This document shows, in pieces, positions 14,311 through 23,015 of a stretch of 64,000 bases of DNA. Every line of letters starts with the position of its first letter. Position 1 is the first letter of the stretch. Source of the DNA: CAVSKL01 sp963728475 [NCBI: Candidatus Eiseniibacteriota bacterium] (GTDB lineage Bacteria; Eisenbacteria; RBG-16-71-46; JABDJR01); NCBI GenBank assembly GCA_963728475.1, contig CAVSKL010000002.1, positions 868,001-932,000 of the forward strand. Reading direction: 5' to 3'. The notes beneath the pieces are model-generated. The model was not told the DNA's origin and searched no databases. It was given only the letters and a program-made list of their open reading frames with translations. The position numbers and the translations under genes were made by a program.

Positions 14311-15726
14311 ATGCGGAAGATTCTTCCCCACCTCACCGCCGGCCTGCTCGCTCTCGGGGCCGGCGCCTGCGGGGGCGGCAGCCCCGCCCAGCTCGCGGTG
14401 CTCCACGCCGACGTCTTCGACTCCCGAACCGGCAACGTGCTCACCGATCGCAACGTGATCGTGCGGCGGGGGCGGATCACCGCGGTGAACCCGGGTTCGG
14501 TGAAACCGCCCGGCGCGCTCCGCACCATCGATGCCGGCGGCCGGCTCCTCACCCCCGGCTTCATCGACGGCCACCACCACACCGCCATGGTCCTCGCCGA
14601 CTCCATCCTCGCCACCGGCGGCCCGGTGGTGAACCTGACCATGGCGCCCGACTCGATCGCCGCCTACCGCCGGCGGTGGGCCCGGGCCTACCTCCCCTAC
14701 GGCGTGACCTCGGTCCGGGCCGCCGGCGACGACGAGCGCGACCTGCCCATGCTCATCGACTGGATGCATCCGGTGTACTGGGCCCCCGATTTCTACCCGT
14801 GCGGCGGCGCGCTCGTTTCTAACGAGGAGGGGCGCGTTCCCCATCCCGGGCATACGGTGGTGGCGAGCCCCGAGGCCGCCGCGGCCAAGGTCCGCGAGTA
14901 CCACGACCTGGGGTTCCGGTTCGTGAAGCTCCACTGGCGGCTCCGCGAACCCGAGTTCACCGCGGCCATCCGCCAGGCGCTGGCTCTCGACATGATTCCC
15001 TTCGCTCACATCGACTTCAACGTGTTCTCCATCTCGAAGGCGCTCGACCTGGGGCTTCAGGACGTGGAGCACGCCTACACCCTGATCAAGGACGTGATGC
15101 CGCCCGAGGAGCAGGAGGCGGTCTGGGAACGCGAGGTGAAGCCCCTGGCCGGCGGAAGCCGCAACGGACTCTTCTTTGCCCAGACCATGGGGTACTACGC
15201 GCACCTGGGAGCCGACGATGCGGAGATGAACGCGCTGATCAAGCGCCTGGCCGGATCCGGGTGCTCGGTGACGCCGACCCTCCACGTGTTCGGCCGGTTG
15301 TACGGGTTCACCTGGTTCGCGCCGCCGCCCGCGGGCCCGTTCGATGATCTCTCCGGCTACTCCGACGCGCTCATGTCGCAGGGGCGGCAGGGATTCCGGG
15401 TGCTTCTGGCGTACGTGAAGCGGATGTACGACGAGGGGGTGCGGCTCAACCTGGGCACCGACACCGCGGAGCCGGGGAAGTCGGCGCTCTCGGACATGCT
15501 GCTCCTGCACGAGGCCGGGATCCCCATGTCGGGGGTGCTCCAGATCGCCACCTGGAACACCGCGACCACGATGGCCATCCAGGACTCGGTGGGGGCGGTG
15601 GAGCCGGGGATGAAGGCGGATCTGGTGCTCTTCGACAAGAGCCCGCTCGAGGACCCGAGGAACCTGCTCGCCGGAAAGACGGTGATCAAGGACGGCGTGC
15701 TCTACGGGGCGACGATCGCGAAGTAA
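14311..15726 (+). CDS. Secreted metal-dependent amidohydrolase
   Basis: Protein of 471 residues of the imidazolonepropionase-like amidohydrolase superfamily, metal-dependent hydrolases of cyclic amides and dipeptides. An N-terminal signal (MRKILPHLTAGLLALGAGAC) ends in a weak lipobox, so it may be a lipoprotein. Metal ligands: DGHHHTA near residue 87, Lys in FVKLHW, His in FAHIDF and DVEHAY, and the catalytic Asp in LGTDTAEPG. The C terminus (VEPGMKADLVLFDKSPLED) is the usual return strand of the composite beta domain. ATG at 14311 follows GAGGAG. Substrate unknown. Confidence 0.85.
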   Translation: MRKILPHLTAGLLALGAGACGGGSPAQLAVLHADVFDSRTGNVLTDRNVIVRRGRITAVNPGSVKPPGALRTIDAGGRLLTPGFIDGHHHTAMVLADSILATGGPVVNLTMAPDSIAAYRRRWARAYLPYGVTSVRAAGDDERDLPMLIDWMHPVYWAPDFYPCGGALVSNEEGRVPHPGHTVVASPEAAAAKVREYHDLGFRFVKLHWRLREPEFTAAIRQALALDMIPFAHIDFNVFSISKALDLGLQDVEHAYTLIKDVMPPEEQEAVWEREVKPLAGGSRNGLFFAQTMGYYAHLGADDAEMNALIKRLAGSGCSVTPTLHVFGRLYGFTWFAPPPAGPFDDLSGYSDALMSQGRQGFRVLLAYVKRMYDEGVRLNLGTDTAEPGKSALSDMLLLHEAGIPMSGVLQIATWNTATTMAIQDSVGAVEPGMKADLVLFDKSPLEDPRNLLAGKTVIKDGVLYGATIAK

Positions 15727-15735
15727 GGAGGCGGC

Positions 15736-15794
15736 GGGAGCGGGGGCGGGGCGGGAAACCGGGGCGGGGCGGGAAGCCGGGGCGGGGCGGGATC
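15736..15794 (+). repeat. Three tandem 18-bp G-rich repeats
   Basis: Three near-identical copies of the unit AAGCCGGGGCGGGGCGGG (first copy diverged at its 5' end) begin 10 bases after the amidohydrolase stop. Each carries three G runs, so the tract has strong G-quadruplex potential on the plus strand. It lies between two convergent genes and borders the palindrome array. Confidence 0.8.
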
Positions 15795-16266
15795 CACACC
15801 CCCGGCCGCCGGCACCCTGTGATCCACGCGCGCGCGCCCACCGGGTGGACCCGGGTCCACACCCTCGGCCGTGGGTTCGAAGCTGTTGACCCATCAACCC
15901 GACCAAACGGGACCCGGGTCCACACTCACGGCCGTGGGTTCGAAGACGTCGGCCTATCAACACGACCAAACGGGATCCGGGTTCGCGTGTGGCCGCCGGC
16001 ACCGCTTGCCCACGCGCGCTCCCGCCCACCGGCTGGACCCGGGTCCACACCCACGGCCGTGGGTTCAAAGATGTTGACCCATCAACCCGACCAAACGGGA
16101 CCCGGGTCCCTATCGTCGGCCGCCGGCACCGAGTGACCCACGCGCTCTCGCCCTCCGGCTGGACCCAGGTCCACACCCACGGCCGCGCATTTCGAAAGGC
16201 CCGCGATCGAGAACCCAGACCGGCCGGACCCGGGCTCGCGCCATGGACCCCTGGGGACCCGGGTCC
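15795..16266. repeat. Array of palindromes phased at 63 bp
   Basis: The 12-base palindrome GGACCCGGGTCC or a close variant recurs at 15847, 15910, 15973, 16035, 16098, 16161, 16226 and 16255; the first six steps are 63, 63, 62, 63 and 63 bases. Two spacer types occur. Type A (after 15847, 15910, 16035, and degraded after 16161) contains CACGGCCGTG, TTCGAA and the inverted repeat GTTGACCCATCAAC. Type B (before 15847, after 15973 and 16098) shares GGCCGCCGGCACC and CCACGCGCGCTC. No protein reading of it is convincing, because the 62-base step breaks the frame. Nothing like it was seen elsewhere in the window. Confidence 0.85.
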
Positions 16267-16309
16267 GCATCGTCCGCCTCCCGCCGATCCGTTGCCCGCC
16301 TCCCCGGCG

Positions 16310-16357
16310 TGGCCGGCGCCGGTGCCGGGCGACTGGCCGGCGCCGGAGCCGGGGAAA
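16310..16357. repeat. Two tandem 24-bp repeats
   Basis: Two copies of a 24-base unit starting TGGCCGGCGCCGG lie just beyond the end of lpxL, completing the 670-base non-coding stretch between the convergent amidohydrolase and lpxL genes. The rest of that stretch (16267-16309, 16358-16396) shows nothing recognisable. Confidence 0.7.
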
Positions 16358-16396
16358 GGCCGGCGGCGGGTCCGGAAAACGGCCGCGGCCCGGTGG

Positions 16397-17338
16397 CTAG
16401 GGACGGCCGGTACCGGCGCGCGCCGCCTGCTCCTCACGCGGCCGGGTATGCCAGCGGCGGTGGACCCAGAACCAGTGGTCGGGGCGGGCGCGCACGTGTT
16501 CCTCGACCCGGGCGGTGTAGAGCGCGGCCAGCCGGCGCGCCTCCGCTTCGACCTCCGCCTCGCCGGACACCGCGCGGGGCCACTCCGGGGGCTGGAGGCG
16601 GCCGCGCCAGCGGCTCCCCTCCCGCATGCTGAACCCGGTGACCAGCGGCAACCGTGCCCGCGCGCAGAGGCGGAAGAGCCCGGACTGGACCGAGGCCTTC
16701 CGCCCCAGGAAGTCGATGAAGAACCCACCCCGGCCCCCGTCCTGGTCGGCGAGGGTGGCCACGAACTGACCCGCCCGAAGCGCTCTCAGGATCGGCTTCA
16801 GGCTGTCCCCCCGCGAGATCGCCCCCAACCCCATCCGCGCCCGGTAGCGCTCGAACAGGTCCTCGACCAGAGGATTCCGCTGGCGGCCCCCGAGCACGGT
16901 GACCGGAAAGCCGTGAAAGGCCGCGGCCGCCCCCAGCGCCTCCCAGTTCCCGAAGTGGGCGGTGAGGAGGATTCCCCCCCGGCCGCCGGCCTGGGCCTCG
17001 GCGAAGGCCTCCGGGTTCTCCAGGCGGAGCACCCCGTCCACCGGCTCCACCGGATCGCGCCCGAACCGGGCGAAGTCCGCGAGCACCACCCCCAGGTTCT
17101 CGAGCATGCCGCGATAGACCGCCTCCACCCGCTCCCGGTCCCAGTCCGGGAAAGAGGCCGCGATGTTGGCCAGCGCCACCCGCCGCCGCAGCGGAACCGC
17201 GCGGGCGGCCAATCGCCCGAACGCCGCGCCCCGCGCCGCACCCCGGTCGCGCGAACCCGCGCGCATGAACCGCAAGAGGCCGGCCAGTGCGGCGTACTCC
17301 AGCCGGTCGCGCAAATCAGGTTCGAGAGGCTTGCCCAT
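16397..17338 (-). CDS. lpxL: Lipid A biosynthesis lauroyl/myristoyl acyltransferase-like protein
   Basis: Inner-membrane acyltransferase of 313 residues of the LpxL/HtrB family, which adds secondary acyl chains to lipid A. The catalytic HX4E motif is HFGNWEA near residue 126; a second family block is LADQDGGRGGFFIDFLGR, and the C-terminal signature is PDHWFWVHRRWHTRP. Its presence indicates a lipopolysaccharide-type outer membrane. It follows menG by 4 bases, at the end of the menaquinone operon. The exact acyl chain and step cannot be told from sequence. Confidence 0.88.
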   Translation of the reverse strand: MGKPLEPDLRDRLEYAALAGLLRFMRAGSRDRGAARGAAFGRLAARAVPLRRRVALANIAASFPDWDRERVEAVYRGMLENLGVVLADFARFGRDPVEPVDGVLRLENPEAFAEAQAGGRGGILLTAHFGNWEALGAAAAFHGFPVTVLGGRQRNPLVEDLFERYRARMGLGAISRGDSLKPILRALRAGQFVATLADQDGGRGGFFIDFLGRKASVQSGLFRLCARARLPLVTGFSMREGSRWRGRLQPPEWPRAVSGEAEVEAEARRLAALYTARVEEHVRARPDHWFWVHRRWHTRPREEQAARAGTGRP

Positions 17339-17342
17339 GAGA

Positions 17343-18077
17343 TCAGCGGCGGCAGAGGTGAAGGGCGGCGATCCCGCCGGTGAGGAGTTCCCACCGCACC
17401 TCGGCGAATCCCGCCGCGCGCGCGATTGCGGCCAGGGCGGGCGGATCGGGGAAGCGCGCCACCGACTCCGGAAGATAGCGGTAGGCTTCGCGGCGGCCGC
17501 TCACCACGCCTCCCACCAGCGGCAGGAACCGGTGGAAGTAGAGGTGGTAGAGCCCACGGAAGGCGGGGTTGGGGGGGGTGGTGAACTCCAGCACCGCGAA
17601 CCGCCCGCCGGGCCGGAGCACCCGAGCGGTCTCGGCGAAGGCACCGGGGAGCGAGGCCACGTTCCGGATCCCGAACCCCACACAGGCGCGGTCGGCGGAG
17701 CGATCGGCGAGCGGCAGCCGTTCCGCGTCCCCCTGGGCGAACAGCACGGGCGCGCCGTCCCGCTTCCCCTCGCCGCGGACGAGCATGGCCCGGGCGAGAT
17801 CCACCCCGATCACCCGCACCCCCGGGACCGCCCGCGCCGCCTCCAATCCCAGATCGCCGGTCCCCGCGCAGAGGTCCACCACCAGCTGGCCGGGGGCGAG
17901 CGCCAGCGCGCGCACCGCGCGCCGCCGCCAGCGGACGTCGATCCCCAGGCTGAGGAGGTGATTGAGAAAGTCGTACCGGGGAGCGACCGCGTCGAACATC
18001 CCCCGGATCCGGCGCTTCTGCTCCGAGGCCTCGGAGCGCGCGGCGGGACGGTCTCCGGTTTCCGCGGCGCCCGTCAC
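17343..18077 (-). CDS. menG: Demethylmenaquinone methyltransferase
   Basis: SAM-dependent methyltransferase of 244 residues of the UbiE/MenG family, the last step of menaquinone synthesis. Family motifs: FDAVAPRYDFLNHLLSLG near residue 28, SAM-binding DLCAGTGDLGLEAA, GFGIRNV, ARVLRPGG and LEFTTPP. It sits 40 bases after ubiX, downstream of the futalosine-pathway genes, so menaquinone rather than ubiquinone is the expected substrate. Confidence 0.93.
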   Translation of the reverse strand: MTGAAETGDRPAARSEASEQKRRIRGMFDAVAPRYDFLNHLLSLGIDVRWRRRAVRALALAPGQLVVDLCAGTGDLGLEAARAVPGVRVIGVDLARAMLVRGEGKRDGAPVLFAQGDAERLPLADRSADRACVGFGIRNVASLPGAFAETARVLRPGGRFAVLEFTTPPNPAFRGLYHLYFHRFLPLVGGVVSGRREAYRYLPESVARFPDPPALAAIARAAGFAEVRWELLTGGIAALHLCRR

Positions 18078-18117
18078 CCGGCCCTCGCCGTCCCCGCCGC
18101 CGGGCGCGCCGGCGCCC

Positions 18118-18759
18118 TCACCGGCCCTCCCCCCAGCGGGGATGGAGGTCGTGGGAGGCCGGGATCCCGAGCTGCTCCAGGACCCGGGCGGCGATGAAAT
18201 CGCCCAGGTCCTCGAAGGTGCGGGGCTTCTGGTAAAAGGCCGGGTCGGCGGGGAGGATCACCGCCCCCGCGTCGTGGAGCCGGAGGAGGTTCTCGAGCTG
18301 GATGCGGTTGAGCGGGGTCTCGCGCGGCACCAGCACCAGCGGCCGCCGCTCCTTGAGCGTGACGGCGGCCGCGCGGTCGACCAGGGTCGCGCCCAGGCCC
18401 GAGGCCACCGCGCCGATCGTGCGCATGCTGGCCGGCACCACCGCCATCCCGTGAACCGGGAAGGAGCCGCTGGAAAGCGCGGCCCCCAGGTCGGTGTTGG
18501 CGTGCCCGGTCACCTGTTCCGGGGCCGGCGCGAGGCCGTGCCGTTCGGACAGCGCCGCCACCAGCTTCCTCGGCTCGCCGGGAAGGTCGCGCTCCTCCTT
18601 GAGGAGCCTCGCCCCGTAGGCGGAGACGATCAGCTCCACCCGGTGGCCCTCTTCGATCAGCGCCTTCAGGAGCCGCTCGGCATAGAGGGCGCCGCTGGCG
18701 CCGGTCACCGCCAGGATTATCCGCCGAGGCTCCGGCGGCGCGGGCCGGCCGGCGCTCAC
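18118..18759 (-). CDS. ubiX: UbiX-like flavin prenyltransferase
   Basis: Makes prenylated FMN, the cofactor of UbiD-type decarboxylases; 213 residues. The flavin-binding N terminus is RIILAVTGASGALYAERLL, followed by ELIVSAYGARLL, SFPVHGMAVVPASMRTIGAVASG, LVLVPRETPLN and a terminal FEDLGDFIAARVLEQLG. The GTG start at 18759 overlaps the mqnP stop (GTGA). In futalosine operons UbiX/UbiD pairs carry out the decarboxylation of the naphthoate ring; the UbiD partner is not in this window. Confidence 0.9.
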   Translation of the reverse strand: MSAGRPAPPEPRRIILAVTGASGALYAERLLKALIEEGHRVELIVSAYGARLLKEERDLPGEPRKLVAALSERHGLAPAPEQVTGHANTDLGAALSSGSFPVHGMAVVPASMRTIGAVASGLGATLVDRAAAVTLKERRPLVLVPRETPLNRIQLENLLRLHDAGAVILPADPAFYQKPRTFEDLGDFIAARVLEQLGIPASHDLHPRWGEGR

Positions 18760-19646
18760 AGCCGGGTCCCGGCGATCGCGGAGAGGAGATAGACCACGCC
18801 GATCACCGCGTTCATGTCGAAGAACGCCTTGTCGAGGCGCGAGAGGTCGTGGGGATGAACCAGCCGGTGCTCGTAGAACAGGAGGGCGGCGATCACCCCC
18901 AGCCCCCCGAAGTACCAGGCCGAGAGGTGGAGCGCCGCCCCCGCCGCGGCCAGGGCGAGGACCGCGAAGCCGTGAAGGAAGCGGGCGGCGATCACCGCCC
19001 CCGCGGGGCCGAACCGGGCCGGGATGGAGTGCAGCCCGGTCCGCCGGTCGAACTCCAGGTCCTGGAGGGCGTAGAGGACGTCGAAACCGGCCACCCACCC
19101 CAGCACCCCCGCCGCCACCAGGAAGGGAGCCGCCTCGAGCCGGCCCGACACCGCCACCCAGCCCCCGACGGGAGCCACTGCAAGCCCAAGTCCCAAAAAC
19201 AGATGACTGGACCAGGTAAAGCGTTTTGTGAATGAATAGAAAGCCACGATGGCCAGGGCCGCCGGGGAGAGCCGGAAGGCAAGGGGGTTCAGGCTCCAGG
19301 CTGCGAACACGAACACCGCCGCCGCGGTGAGGGTGAACGCCCAGGCGGCGGCCGGGCTCAGCGCCTTGCGCGGAAGCTCGCGGTTCCGGGTGCGGGGGTT
19401 GGCCGCGTCCAGCCGCCGGTCGGCGATGCGGTTGAAGGCCAGGGCCGCCGACCGCGCCGCCACCATGGCCACGATCACCCAGATCCATACCGCCGGCCCC
19501 GGTCGCGCGCCGTTCGCATGGATCGCGAACAGCACCCCGGCCAGGGCGAAGGGGAGCGCGAACACCGAGTGGGAGAAGCGGACCAAGTGCCCGAGGGTGA
19601 CCACCCGCTCCCCCAGGCCCCGGACCGAACCGGGCACGTCGCTCAT
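18756..19646 (-). CDS. mqnP: UbiA-family prenyltransferase of menaquinone synthesis
   Basis: Polytopic membrane protein of 296 residues with about eight hydrophobic helices. The two aspartate-rich motifs of UbiA prenyltransferases are NRIADRRLDAANPRTRNRE near residue 73 and DVLYALQDLEFDRRTGLHS near 190; they bind the prenyl diphosphate through Mg. The position between mqnC and ubiX indicates attachment of the polyprenyl tail to the futalosine-derived naphthoate. A 4-base overlap with ubiX shows translational coupling. Confidence 0.9.
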   Translation of the reverse strand: MSDVPGSVRGLGERVVTLGHLVRFSHSVFALPFALAGVLFAIHANGARPGPAVWIWVIVAMVAARSAALAFNRIADRRLDAANPRTRNRELPRKALSPAAAWAFTLTAAAVFVFAAWSLNPLAFRLSPAALAIVAFYSFTKRFTWSSHLFLGLGLAVAPVGGWVAVSGRLEAAPFLVAAGVLGWVAGFDVLYALQDLEFDRRTGLHSIPARFGPAGAVIAARFLHGFAVLALAAAGAALHLSAWYFGGLGVIAALLFYEHRLVHPHDLSRLDKAFFDMNAVIGVVYLLSAIAGTRL

Positions 19647-19652
19647 GGGGGG

Positions 19653-20798
19653 CTAGGCCCGCGCTTCCGCCCGGGTCGCGGCGGGACCGCCCGCCTCCAC
19701 CGGCTCCTCGATCAGGTCGTAGCGCATGCCGCGGCGGAAAGGGGTGAACCCGGCCCGCTCCACCAGCCGGCGGATCCGCTCCTCGTCCAGGTCGTAGGTC
19801 GTACCGGCGGCGGAGACCACGTTCTCCTCCATCATCACGCTCCCGAAGTCGTCGGCCCCATAGTAGAGCGCGAGCTGGCCGATCTTGTCCCCCATGGTGA
19901 CCCAGGAGGACTGGATGTGGGGGACGTTGTCCAGGTAGAGCCGGGCCGTGGCCTGCATGCGCAGATACTCCACCGCCCCCGCCGGCCGCTTCACCTTCTT
20001 CTTGAGAGCGGTGTGGTCGGGCTGGAAAGGCCAGGCGATGAAGGCGGTGAACCCGCCGGTCTCGTCCTGGAGGTCGCGGAGCATGCGGAGGTGGCCGATC
20101 CGGTCGGCGGAACTCTCGATGGTGCCGAACATCATGGTGGCGGTGGTGGGAAGCTCCAGGAGGTGGCACTGGCGGTGGACCTCGATCCACTCCTCCCCCG
20201 TGCACTTGCCCACCGCGATCTCGTCCCGCACCGGCGAGACCAGGATCTCGGCCCCGCCCCCGGGGAGGGAGTCCAGCCCCGCCGCCTTCAGCCGGGAGAG
20301 GGTCACGCGGTAGCTCAACCCCGAGAGGCGGGCGATGGCCACGATCTCCGGCGCGCTGAACGCGTGCACCCAGAGCCCCGGGAACTCCGCCTTCATCCGC
20401 CGGAGCATCCCTTCGTACCACTCGATGGTGTAGTCGGGGTGGAGCCCGCCCTGCAACAGGATCTGGTTCCCGCCGATGGCGCGAAGCTCCGCGATCTTGT
20501 CCCGCATCTCCTCCCAGGTCAGGACGTATCCGTGGGGAGAGGTCTCGGGAAGATAGAACGCGCAGAAGCGGCAGCGGGCGGTGCAGTAGTTGGTGTAGTT
20601 GATGTTCCGGTCGATGTTGTAGGTCACCCGCGGCTCGGGGTTCTTGCGGAACCGCACCTCGTGGGCGAGCGCCCCCAGCCAGCCCAGCTCCGCCCGGTCG
20701 TGGAGCCAGAGCGCCTCCCCGTCGGTGAGCCGGCCGCCGGCCAGGATCTTCTCTTCCAGGGCGGCGTCCCGCCCCGCACTCTCAAGCACTGGTGACAT
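19653..20798 (-). CDS. mqnC: Cyclic dehypoxanthinyl futalosine synthase
   Basis: Radical SAM enzyme of 381 residues that cyclises dehypoxanthinyl futalosine. The cluster motif is CTARCRFCAF (CX3CX2C) after NIDRNINYTNY. Family blocks ILLQGGLHPDYTIEWYE, LDSLPGGGAEIL and TTATMMFGTIE distinguish MqnC from MqnE. The ATG at 20798 lies inside the end of mqnA (17-base overlap) with GGGGGATC upstream. It acts between the MqnB/MqnD steps; those two genes are not in the window. Confidence 0.93.
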   Translation of the reverse strand: MSPVLESAGRDAALEEKILAGGRLTDGEALWLHDRAELGWLGALAHEVRFRKNPEPRVTYNIDRNINYTNYCTARCRFCAFYLPETSPHGYVLTWEEMRDKIAELRAIGGNQILLQGGLHPDYTIEWYEGMLRRMKAEFPGLWVHAFSAPEIVAIARLSGLSYRVTLSRLKAAGLDSLPGGGAEILVSPVRDEIAVGKCTGEEWIEVHRQCHLLELPTTATMMFGTIESSADRIGHLRMLRDLQDETGGFTAFIAWPFQPDHTALKKKVKRPAGAVEYLRMQATARLYLDNVPHIQSSWVTMGDKIGQLALYYGADDFGSVMMEENVVSAAGTTYDLDEERIRRLVERAGFTPFRRGMRYDLIEEPVEAGGPAATRAEARA

Positions 20799-21600
20799 GG
20801 GTGATCCCCCGGGCGGCCGGGGCGAAGATGCCCGCCTCGACCCCTTCGGCGACGAACGTCTCGAGCCCCTGCTGTTCCCGCGCCCCCAGCCGGTAACGGA
20901 TGGAATGCCGGAGGTAGGACGCGATGGTCTCCGCGCGCGCGGCGTCCCCGCCCGAGGCCCCGCGCGCCAGCTCGTCCTCGCGTCCGGTGTTGGCCCGGTG
21001 GCAGGCGGCGAGCGCGCCGGCCAGGCCCGGCGCGTCCGCCCCCGGTCCCGCCCACACCGCGAACACGAAGGGGAGGCCCGTCCACTCCGTCCACGCTCCC
21101 CCCAGGTCGACCCGCTCCCGCACCGGTCCGGTCCAGAACAAGGCGTCGTCACCGATGGCCACGGTGGCGTCGTCTCGCTCCAGGCGTTCGGCCAGGGTCC
21201 GGGCGCCCACCACGGTGGCCACGTCGCGCCCCAGGCGCCGGCGGAGCCAGAGCCGGGCGAGGGCGTTGGAGGTGCGCGAGGCGGGGTCCAGCACCAGCCG
21301 CGCGATCCGGTCCACCGGGACCTTGGAGAGGAGCAGCACCGAGCGCACCGGGCCCTCGGCGGCGATGCCGAGACCGGGGACCACCGCCCACCAGGGATGG
21401 TCGGCGAGCGCCGCCACCGGCACCAGGCCCGCGTCCAGATCTCCCGAGGCCAACCCGTCCGCGATCACCGACGGCGCGGTACGCACCAGCTCCGCCTCCG
21501 GGAGGAAGCGATCCAGACCGGTAGCCAGCGGCAGCGTATTGGTGAACTCCACCACCCCGATCCTCAACGCCGGCCTCCCTCGCGGTTCCCCCGCGCTCAT
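20782..21600 (-). CDS. mqnA: Chorismate dehydratase
   Basis: First enzyme of the futalosine pathway, converting chorismate to 3-enolpyruvylbenzoate. It has 272 residues in the periplasmic-binding-protein fold. Family markers: RIGVVEFTNTLPLATGL at the N terminus, LDAGLVPVAAL, LDPASRTSNALARLWL, and IGDDALFW followed by WTEWTGLPFVFAVW. The start overlaps the mqnE stop as ATGA. It is shorter in variable loops but complete. Confidence 0.92.
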   Translation of the reverse strand: MSAGEPRGRPALRIGVVEFTNTLPLATGLDRFLPEAELVRTAPSVIADGLASGDLDAGLVPVAALADHPWWAVVPGLGIAAEGPVRSVLLLSKVPVDRIARLVLDPASRTSNALARLWLRRRLGRDVATVVGARTLAERLERDDATVAIGDDALFWTGPVRERVDLGGAWTEWTGLPFVFAVWAGPGADAPGLAGALAACHRANTGREDELARGASGGDAARAETIASYLRHSIRYRLGAREQQGLETFVAEGVEAGIFAPAARGITHVTSA

Positions 21601-22778
21601 GCGTACTCCCTCACCGTGCGGTAGAGCGCATCGCGCTCCACCGGCACCCGGCCCGCCTTGCGGATGAAGTCCACCAGGGCTTCCACCGACATCGCCTGGT
21701 CGGTGGTGGCCCCGGCCATGTGATAGATGTGCTCCTCCACCACCGTGCCGTCCACGTCGTCCACCCCCATCCAGAGCGCGGCCTGCGCGAGCTTGGGGGT
21801 GTGCATGGGCCAGTACGCCTTGATGTGGGGCACGTTGTCGAGCAAGAGCCGCGACACCGACAGGTTCTTGAGGTCGTCCACCCCGGTGGGGGCGTCGAGC
21901 TTGCGCAGCCGGTTGTTCTCGTTGTGGAAGGCGAGGGGGACGAAGGCCTGGAACCCTCCGGTCTCGTCCTGAACCCCGCGCAGCTTCAGGAGATGGTCCA
22001 CCCGGTCCTCGGGCTTCTCGATGTGGCCGTAGAGCATGGTGCAGTTCGATTTCACCCCCGCCTTGTGCACCCGCCGGGCGGTCTCGAGCCAGCCGTCGCC
22101 GTCGACCTTCCCCCGCACGATCTTCTTCCGCACCCGCTCCCCCAGAATCTCCGCTCCCCCCCCGGTGCAGGCGTCGAGTCCGGCGGCGACCAGGTCCGCC
22201 GTCACCTCCTCGATCGTCTTCCCGGAGATCTGCGAGAAGAAGAAGATCTCGGCCATGGTGTAGGCCTTGACGTGGATCTCCGGGCGCACCTCCTTGATCC
22301 AGCGGATAGTGTTCACGAAATAGTCGTAGCCGATCCCGGGGTTGTGCCCCCCCACCACGTGGATCTCGCGGACGTCGTCGGTGATGATCTTCCGGATCCG
22401 CTCCTGGATCTGCTCCTTGTTCAGGGTCCAGCCCCCGGGCTCGCCGGGATTGGCCTTGAACGCGCAGAAGAGGCAGTCGGCCTCGCACACGTTGGTGGGG
22501 TTCAGGTGCCGGTTCCGCACGAACCAGGTGCGGTCGCCGTGCATGCGCTCGCGGAGGACGTTGGCCAGCATTCCCACCGAGGCCACGTCGGGGGCGGCGT
22601 AGAGGGCCAGTCCGTCGCCGGCGTCGAGCCGCGCTCCGGCCAGCACCTTGTCCGCGACCGCCCCCAGTCCGGCCCGGTCCACCCGGCGGCGCATGAGCGA
22701 GGTGAGCGGGATCCCGGCGATCCCGGGATCGGCGGGGGAGGCGGCGGCGGCCCCGGCGGGCCCGGACGATGACGGCAC
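21597..22778 (-). CDS. mqnE: Aminodeoxyfutalosine synthase
   Basis: Radical SAM enzyme of 393 residues that joins 3-enolpyruvylbenzoate and SAM to form aminodeoxyfutalosine. The cluster motif is CEADCLFCAF after NRHLNPTNV; other family blocks are REIHVVGGHNPG, YTMAEIFFFS, GLDACTGGGAEIL and CTMLYGHIE. A GTG at 22778 is chosen because GAGGAG lies 6 bases upstream; an ATG 27 codons later is a possible alternative. First gene of the menaquinone operon. Confidence 0.92.
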   Translation of the reverse strand: MPSSSGPAGAAAASPADPGIAGIPLTSLMRRRVDRAGLGAVADKVLAGARLDAGDGLALYAAPDVASVGMLANVLRERMHGDRTWFVRNRHLNPTNVCEADCLFCAFKANPGEPGGWTLNKEQIQERIRKIITDDVREIHVVGGHNPGIGYDYFVNTIRWIKEVRPEIHVKAYTMAEIFFFSQISGKTIEEVTADLVAAGLDACTGGGAEILGERVRKKIVRGKVDGDGWLETARRVHKAGVKSNCTMLYGHIEKPEDRVDHLLKLRGVQDETGGFQAFVPLAFHNENNRLRKLDAPTGVDDLKNLSVSRLLLDNVPHIKAYWPMHTPKLAQAALWMGVDDVDGTVVEEHIYHMAGATTDQAMSVEALVDFIRKAGRVPVERDALYRTVREYA

Positions 22779-22879
22779 TTGGCGCTCCTCTGAGCCCCCC
22801 ATCCGGGGGGCGGGCCCATGGAAAGGTGCTTCCGGCAAGACGTTCCTGCGGCGATGCGGCGGCAAGGATCGGACGAAAG

Positions 22880-22909
22880 AGGATAGCCGACCGCCGAAAC
22901 GGGTGTCAA
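22880..22909 (-). promoter_or_regulatory. Sigma-70-type promoter of the mqn operon
   Basis: On the minus strand a perfect TTGACA (22909-22904) and TATCCT (22885-22880) are 18 bases apart, giving a leader of about 95 bases ahead of mqnE. It is one of two divergent promoters in the 334-base gene-free stretch 22779-23112; nothing else was recognised there. Confidence 0.65.
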
Positions 22910-23015
22910 AGGCCCGCCCCGCCCGCCACCCGACCGGTCCCCCCGTCCCCCTTCCACCCGAGGCCCCCGCCCCCCTGCCGGGCCGCCGGCCCGCCGGCGG
23001 GAGTAGATTAATTTC

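Noticed and set aside
15819-16136. A possible protein with 21-residue repeats in the palindrome array
   Set aside because: The 62-base step breaks the frame, both strands give equally good repeats, and no start signal is present; the conserved feature is the DNA palindrome.
15795-16266. CRISPR array
   Set aside because: The repeated palindrome is only 12 bases and the spacers are themselves repeated, not unique; no cas gene is nearby.
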